Position numbers and translations under genes: made by a program. Shown here one piece after another: positions 57,880 through 64,000 of a DNA stretch of 64,000 bases; the stretch's first letter is position 1, and every line of letters starts with the position of its first letter. The DNA is from Collybia mongolica (taxonomy: Eukaryota; Basidiomycota; Agaricomycetes; Agaricales; Clitocybaceae): positions 4,650,001-4,714,000 of the forward strand of contig JAAXNY010000004.1 in assembly GCA_013420905.1 (NCBI GenBank). Reading direction: 5' to 3'. Below the pieces are notes generated by a model. That model was not told the DNA's origin. It saw nothing but the letters and a program-made list of their open reading frames with translations, and ran no database searches.

Positions 57880-59315
57880 CCTATCATCGACAGACCTGAC
57901 ATCCCGACAGAACTGCTCGATGTGATTATAAATCTTGCTCATGACAATCACATTACCTTGAAGGCTCTGGCAGTTACCTCACGCCGCTCTGTTCAAGCTG
58001 CCCAGCGGCTCCTCTTCTCTTCAATACAACTTGACCCACCCGATCTCTTGCATCTCCACCTTAATCTATGTCAGAAATTCCACACTATCATATGCGATTC
58101 TCCGCACTTGGCCACATATGTACAACACCTGTTGATCACTGACGGAAGACATAAGTTTGTCGAAGGCGAGGAGGACTATTCTTCGTGGACTTTGGGTTTG
58201 AATGGGGATCCGCCGATACTCAGATGGGTCGCAAGCAAAAAGACGCTGCCCAGCGTCCTCCATCAGCTTGTGAATACCGAACGTCTGACTATCAGAGGGT
58301 CTGATTCTCCTCGGACTCCGATATACTTAAATTGGAGACATCTATCTGCAGATACTCAACATGCACTGTTGAGTATGGTTCACAGGCCCTTACTTTCGAC
58401 CATCGAGTTATCCTTCTCTATCGAGTTCATATCACTGCTTACATATGCGGCTGGTCTGAAATCCTTGACTCTGTTCGGAAAATACATTGAAAGAGGCGAA
58501 CATGCCGTACCAAGGCCGTCACCGCAGGCCATATGCCAGTTGGATGCCTTGGACACTAATATCAATGATATTCATGATTGTTCCATTCTCCTTGAGCAGG
58601 GATCCTGGTTGGATTTATCGAGGCTCCGATCTCTCACTGTGAGGAGTACAGGAATCCTGCAGAGGCAAGTGGAGCATCTCCAACGACTGTTCAAATCCTC
58701 GGCAACCCTCAAACATCTTCACTTCCATCTGCGTTCCCGTGAGCGGATATTTCCATATACCTGTATAAAATATCTTGACAATTCTATTCAGCCCCTCCTT
58801 TTTACCGCCTGTTAACTCTCACACCGTTTCTCTGTTTGCGTTCGCTTTATATAGATATCCATCGGGACAACGGCAATCTTTATAGAGAATACTCTACTTG
58901 GATCCTTCGACTATTAAAAACCCTCCCTTATCCTAATTTCATCGACACCCTCGCATTTCAGGTCTCAAACCAGTCCTTAGGGGATCTTTTTACTCCAAAC
59001 CAGTACAAGAGCCTTGATATCGCCCTCTCGAAACCGGAACTTTCCTCGCTACAATCGGTGAGGGTGAAGGTCGTCGGAGTGGGCCAGGCGAAGGCCTTGG
59101 AGTATTATGATAGGTTACCCTTGACACACGCGCACGAATCCTAAGCGTCGAACTGGACACAGAGTGGCGCCTTGGGTGTTGAGGACGGTTGCTATTTCAT
59201 TAGCCGAGGTCATCCCGTGTGAATGAGATGTAGATGAGTAACGTTTGGAGGACTGCTAGCGTGGGGTGGGTGAGAAACCAACGATCATTTCTAAAGGAAC
59301 GCCTTCAGACGCGTA

Positions 59316-59339
59316 CGTCACGTGCCGCTGCACGTGACG
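59316..59339. repeat. Palindrome CGTCACGTGC / GCACGTGACG
   Basis: Perfect 10-bp arms with a 4-bp spacer. Each arm holds CACGTG, the E-box bound by bHLH factors. It lies about 300 bp before the membrane protein gene, so a regulatory role is possible. Confidence 0.55.
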
Positions 59340-59617
59340 AACATGTTTAATCTTTTCGGAAGCAATTAATTAATTACTCCTCACTCCCCTGGTCTGCTGT
59401 GCTATACCGCCCACGATGTACAAGAAGTATCCGACCTACACGTTTTCAAGAACAAGTTAAAGCCGGTATATGTCAGACATCCCTCCTTCTATGCCGATAC
59501 TCTCGGAACGCCTTGTAGGCATCTGTAGATATGGAAGGACACCAGTTTTGATCGACGTTCATCATGGAGCTTGGGTAATGGTCTCGGTCATTTTTAAGAT
59601 ATACCGTGGGATTTGGA

Positions 59618-60503
59618 ATGACTTATGTACCCATTGCTTCCGGGCCAACAGTCCTTCTCCAGACGATGGCCACTGATATTCGAACCACCCTTCAAACCCT
59701 CTCCCTGGCCCTGCAAGTGGCTCCGTTCTCTCTGATAAGTTATGCCGTTCGCCTTGCACTGTTTGTTTTGGAACTACGCCGACCACCGGACTGGGAAACA
59801 ATCAAAGCTCAAATAGGTGGGCTAAAGGCTGAAGCTACTATTGTGAGTTCCACTTGTAGATTATATGATCTGTCACATGAACTATGCCTAGGCAACCTTT
59901 TTAGCCGCAGTGCAATCGCAGATCATAGCGCTCTCCTACGAGAACAACTCCACGAGGACCGAAGTCGCGACCAACGCGCTGGGATTCGCAGGTGTTCTCC
60001 TCAGCGTGGTCACGGCGTGTCTCGCTCTTTTAACATCAACGATCACCCAACGCCATATTCATATCGTGGAAAGCCAACTAGCTATCATAGACGACCTCCC
60101 TGTTGAGAGTGTTGAAGTCGTTATTAGACAAATCATGTCGCTGGGACCCTTAGCCCAATTCGCATACCTGGGTGTCTTCCGACGTGCTATATTGAAATGC
60201 GAGGCTCGACTTGCGGCAGCACGCCCTGATCATGGTATTGAGGCGCGCCGAATGCAGGGAGATATCGACATCGGTATGATAATAGCGTCGTGCCAGCATA
60301 TCGAAAGCGTGACGTATATAGGCGACGCAGCGGGGACCGCCATGCTGTTAGGAATTATTTCCTTCCTTGCTTCGGTTTTGTGCTTGGCAGTCTCTACCCA
60401 GCCTCCAGCTGTGTGGGCTGTTTCGGCTGTAGCGTGTTCATCTATTATTATACTCCCTATGGTTAACCGGATACTGGGAGTACTCCTGAGAATTCGTTCG
60501 TGA
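59618..60503 (+). CDS. Predicted multi-span membrane protein, 278 aa, two exons
   Basis: Exon 59618-59855 joins exon 59905-60503 in frame across a 49-bp intron (GTAGAT...TTTTAG). Hydrophobic segments are LALQVAPFSLISYAVRLALF, ALGFAGVLLSVVTACLALLT, AMLLGIISFLASVLCLAVST and AVWAVSAVACSSIIILPMV, giving about four spans. The loop between the second and third is polar (HIVESQLAIIDDLPVESVEV). No family recognised. The start is uncertain: an open frame from ATG 59470 (MSDIPPSMPILSERLVGICR) ends nearby and may be a first exon. It directly precedes the HET paralogues on the same strand. Confidence 0.5.
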
Positions 60504-60990
60504 AATGTCTGCTGTGACCGACAATAACTGACGAAATTTTCAGGACTTCCAAGTGTTTTTGATTTTTAAACCGGACCCGAATAAGTCCAGAGTCAAAGGA
60601 TTGCAACGAGTCACCACAATGGCAAGATTTGAAGTAAAAAGTCATCGCTCACCGGTCACGTTTATGGAAACCCGCACTTGATATTCTAGTCAAGTCAATA
60701 GTAATGGTGAGAAGTTGGTACGGCCCAGGGGACATCTGGCGTGTCGGAAGAGATTTGGGGACGTTGGCTGTGTTTTCTATATCTTTGTACCTCATTCGCC
60801 ATTCCTACGTTTTACCATCACCGGCGATGGGATTCCAGTACATCTCGGGGAAATTGCGGAAATTTCGGACGGAGGTTAAATCTGGAATCAGATCATCACT
60901 CCTGGGATAACGCATGTTGTAGTCCTGCAATCGATTCACAGTAAACTCTTTAAATCACTTTCTGGAGAGTCCCACAGGTCGAAACGAGCC
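60504..60990. other. Intergenic
   Basis: Promoter of HET paralogue 3. A similar string, AAATTTCGGACGGAGGTTAAAT near 60856 and TTTTGGTCGGAGGTTTAATC near 63417, precedes both plus-strand HET genes, so the flanks are duplicated too. Confidence 0.4.
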
Positions 60991-63329
60991 ATGAGTGGAA
61001 CTCATGAAAAGGAAACGCTACACCCTCTTTTAGAAGAAAAAGAGGCGACGGATATCGTACACATGCGTACGTTTCTTCTTACCTTAACAGTACTTGTTTT
61101 GCTCATTTGTTAGCCACCTTGACTTCCATCGACCACGCATCTGACCCCAAATATCTGGTATGTCAAACTTCGTCCCTTTCTTCCCAGCATATTTACGATA
61201 GAGCCCCGTAAAAGGACCCCGATATCGAAAAACTGGTTTGTGCCCGTTGCTGGGATACTGTGTTCTCCAGCAAGTCGTTCCATGATATGTGGGAAGGGAG
61301 TGCAGAGGGAAACCGACTCGGAGAAGATTGTATAGCAATTTCCATGCAGTATTACCCTCCAGGACTGATCAGCAATTTACCATAGCTAGCACCTCCAAAG
61401 AACTGTACAAATCCTCTTTGACGTATAGAACACCATCGTGGGCTGAGATTCTGGAGTCGGCCGATGTAGTCTGTGGTTATTGCGCCTGGATTCGCAACAC
61501 AAGGAGGGTAGCATTGCCAACTGAACCCTCCGCTGACGAAGTGTTGGTTGTTACAGTGCTCTTTGATTTGACCTCGGTTGTGCAACGAATGAAGATCACA
61601 TTTTGGACAGACATTGATTCACTATCATCTATGACTCCGTATGACACAGGCATTTATACTGAACCCGGTATGTATATAGGGAGTTCGTAGTGATACTGGC
61701 TAATGGGTGAATCCTATTTTAGAAGACCCTGCTAGTCGATATATCACGGCTCGGAATGTCGCGTGGAAAGTGGACGACAGCACAAGCTACGGACTCGCCC
61801 TGAAATGCATTGATGATTGCTCTCGACACAAACGCTGTCCACGTCCGGCACCAACTACTCTCCCGACTCGCGTTCTCGACTGCTCTGACCCCTCACGATT
61901 ACGTTTGGTTACTACCGATCCCTCAACAAAAGATTACTTCACTGCATTGAGTTACGTTTGGGGTGGCCCACAGCTTCATTGCACGACTATCGGGACTATA
62001 AATGCGTACTACAGCTTCATCGACCCAGCGAATGTCCCAAAGACTATCAGCGATGCTGTTACAGTTACACGTAGGCTTGGTCTGCGATATCTTTGGGTAG
62101 ATTCATTCTGCATTATACAGGATTCGGACGACGACAAAGCCCAAGAAATAGCGAAGATGCGCCTTATCTTCCGGAACGCCTTTGTCACTATTTTGGCTGC
62201 CAGGGCGAATGCTGTCAGCAAGGGCTTCTTGCAAAATATCTTCCCATCGTTCCACTTCGCCCCTATCCGTCTGCCGTTTCGTTGCCCTGATGGGGCTATT
62301 GGAACCGTCACAGTTGTTCAACATGCGCAACTCTCAGAAGCTGTCGACTCGCGTGCATGGTGTTTAGAAGAGCGGGTGCTCTCGCCACGGCTGCTTGTTT
62401 TCTCCACCCTCGGTTTGCAATACGAGTGTCAGACGGCACGTATAAACGTTAATGGCTCTACCTTGGGACTTCCGCCAACGATTGCTCGCCTCCCAGATTA
62501 TGTATTTACAGCTGAGCCGGGCCCGGATGCCGAATGGGAAATGGACATGTCCTGGGATTCGATCCTCCAGCGATATACCGCGAGTAGTCTGACCAACCAG
62601 GAGGACAAGCTCCTTGCACTCGCGGGCCTCGCTGAACAAGTCCATCGCTTCTGGCCCCAGAGTCAATATGCTGCTGGACTATGGACACACCGGCTCCCTT
62701 CCGCCCTCCTATGGTCGCAACAAGGTCGTATGGTACGGCCTAAGGCATATAGGGCACCCTCTTGGAGCTGGGCGGCCGTAGACGGTCAGATAACGCCCCG
62801 GGAAATGTCAGGGAGTTCGGACGCGTGGCGTGCAGCGTCTAAGCGTCCCAAGGACAGTGAGAGTATCTGTGAAGTGAAGAGCGTTGTTATTAACCTGAAG
62901 CACGCCGGTAACCCGTACGGTGAGGTTACTTCTGCATGCCTCGTTTTATGTGCGGATCTTGTTCAGGTCACTTGGAATACCCACGAGGACAGCGAGCCTC
63001 GTGTACTCATTCCAGATGAACAGTCGGGACATAGATTGTCACTAGCTGGCCGCCGTGGTCTGGACAACAACGTCGGATATGTGGGACTGGACGCAGTTGA
63101 GCTCCCCGAATACCTAGTTGTGGAGGTTACCCTTGCCGGAGTGTCGAAAAATGGTGTCCCACTGCCATGGATTACGCGGTTTGGCCAGCATGATATATGT
63201 GGTCTAATGCTCCTGCCTGCACGGGAACAAGGGGACGATGGTGTCACCGTGTATCGTCGAATTGGGGAATTTATCATGAACGCTGAGAATTGGCCTTCCA
63301 CTTGTAGACAAGATATTCGTATTATATAA
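60991..63329 (+). CDS. HET-domain protein, paralogue 3, five exons, 707 aa
   Basis: Exons are 60991-61066, 61114-61157, 61215-61329, 61386-61667 and 61723-63329 (exact frame, 2124 nt). The N-terminus MSGTHEKETLHPLLEEKEAT is followed by IEKLVCARCWDTVFSSKSFH, then CGYCAWIRNTRR. The HET core has YFTALSYVWGG, SDAVTVTRRLGLRYLWVDSF, CIIQDSDDDKAQEIA and ILAARANAVSKGFL. SRAWCLEERVLSPRLLVF and YRAPSWSWAAVDGQI follow. It is longer at the N-terminus than paralogues 1 and 2. Opposite strand to those two, so the cluster is arranged as two inverted pairs about 11 kb apart. Intact. Confidence 0.92.
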
Positions 63330-63570
63330 CAGAGAATTTGGCCAAGATATGATTCTGATAGAGTCTGACTGAGTACTTTTGGTCGTCCTTTGGCAGGAAT
63401 CGGGAAAAATGCCGAGTTTTTGGTCGGAGGTTTAATCTATAATTACAGATCATCACCTAGCACACACGCTTTCGTCCACTCCTTGAAACACTTTTCGAAG
63501 ACCTTGAATCCTGCAGATTAGAGAAACTAGCGGAAAGCGAACACTACACCCTCTTCCAAAAGCTCAGAAA

Positions 63571-64000
63571 ATGAAAGATATGGCATCGATGTGTAAGTAT
63601 TCTCCTTGCCTCAATAGCATTTTCTCGCTCATTTGTTAGCCCCTTTGACTTCGATCCATCGTGCATCTGAGCCTTCCCATCTAGTACGTTGGTCTTCATA
63701 TCTGTTTTTATCGATATTCTTATGGTAGAGTACCGTGAAAGGATCCCGATATCGTAAAATTGGTTTGCGCACGCTGCTGGGAAAATGTGTTTTCCACAAA
63801 ATCGTTCAATGCTATATGGGATGGCAGTGCGGAGGCAATCCGACTCATCAAGCGGCGTATGGTACTCAGGATGCAGAAATATCCACCGGCACTGATTACC
63901 AATTGCTTGTAGGAGGGTCCTCGCAAAATTTGTACAAATCTTCGCTGACGTACAGAACACCACAATGGGCTGAAATATTAGAGTCGGCCGAAACTTTTTG
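63571..64000 (+). CDS. HET-domain protein, paralogue 4, 5' part (cut by window end)
   Basis: Exons 63571-63592, 63640-63683, 63742-63856 and 63913-(64000) reproduce the structure of paralogue 3, including the 44-nt second and 115-nt third exon. The protein starts MKDMASMSPLTSIHRASEPS, then IVKLVCARCWENVFSTKSFN, and LYKSSLTYRTPQWAEILESA at the edge. The HET domain lies beyond the window. Start chosen because the frame upstream is closed and the splice phase matches. Confidence 0.8.

Larger units (their letters stand above)
57030..59144 (+). pseudogene. F-box-like gene interrupted by a hAT element
   Basis: The gene began at ATG 57030 (MDDAGAPI). Eight codons in, the hAT element 57056-57879 is inserted, and coding resumes with IIDRPDIPTELLDVIINLAH after the duplicated target. 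The F-box-like region continues TLKALAVTSRRSVQAAQRLL. The main exon runs to about 58742, and a 52-bp intron (GTGAGC...ATTCAG) joins in frame to an exon ending at 59144 (DRLPLTHAHES). The intron position and sequence style match the gene at 37.4-38.7 kb. The rest of the frame is intact, so the insertion is probably fairly recent. Translation from an internal ATG at 57922 (MIINLAHDN) would lose half of the F-box. Confidence 0.85.

Noticed and set aside
1..64000. CRISPR array, rRNA operon or bacterial-type operon
   Set aside because: No spaced direct repeats or rRNA signatures; introns and gene families are fungal.

Overview
The window is nuclear DNA of a filamentous fungus, most probably an agaricomycete (mushroom-forming basidiomycete). 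Genes are cut by many short introns (about 43-77 bp) with GT...AG borders. The gene families are typical of that group: F-box proteins, HET-domain proteins, an Argonaute, Crinkler-like remnants, small secreted proteins and DNA transposons. There are no bacterial-style operons. Gene models were made by hand, joining exons in frame across GT/AG sites.

Layout. 0-12 kb: 3' end of an SRPK-like kinase, a single-exon F-box gene, a four-exon aldo/keto reductase, a small secreted KRE9/KNH1-like protein and a long multi-exon F-box gene with Cys-rich segments. 12-17 kb: two intact, tandem, NADP-type zinc alcohol dehydrogenases, each with a TATA box about 65 bp before the ATG. 17-28.5 kb: a repeat-rich stretch holding an 825-bp TA-flanked inverted-repeat element, a truncated Argonaute remnant without PIWI, a long Argonaute gene, and a 244-bp MITE. 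28.5-34.7 kb: gene-poor, with two small secreted protein genes and one unknown gene. 34.7-36.3 kb: an apparently complete Tc1/mariner transposon with an intact DD34E transposase and about 210-bp terminal inverted repeats. 36.3-43.7 kb: an F-box fragment, an F-box gene, a Crinkler-like remnant with an adjoining gene, and another F-box gene.

43.8-64 kb: four paralogous HET-domain genes. Two lie on the minus strand (43.8-46.1 and 47.9-50.2 kb) and two on the plus strand (61.0-63.3 kb, and one cut by the window end). Between them are housekeeping genes of high GC (exosome subunit Rrp46, beta-carbonic anhydrase), an F-box gene broken by a hAT element with a perfect 8-bp target duplication, and a predicted membrane protein.

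The most notable points are: (1) the HET paralogues share one five-exon architecture with a Cys-pair N-terminal module; (2) the Argonaute has Gln where the PIWI catalytic glutamate is expected, and has a partner remnant lacking PIWI; (3) the mobile elements have readable ends and target duplications, and one of them interrupts a gene.
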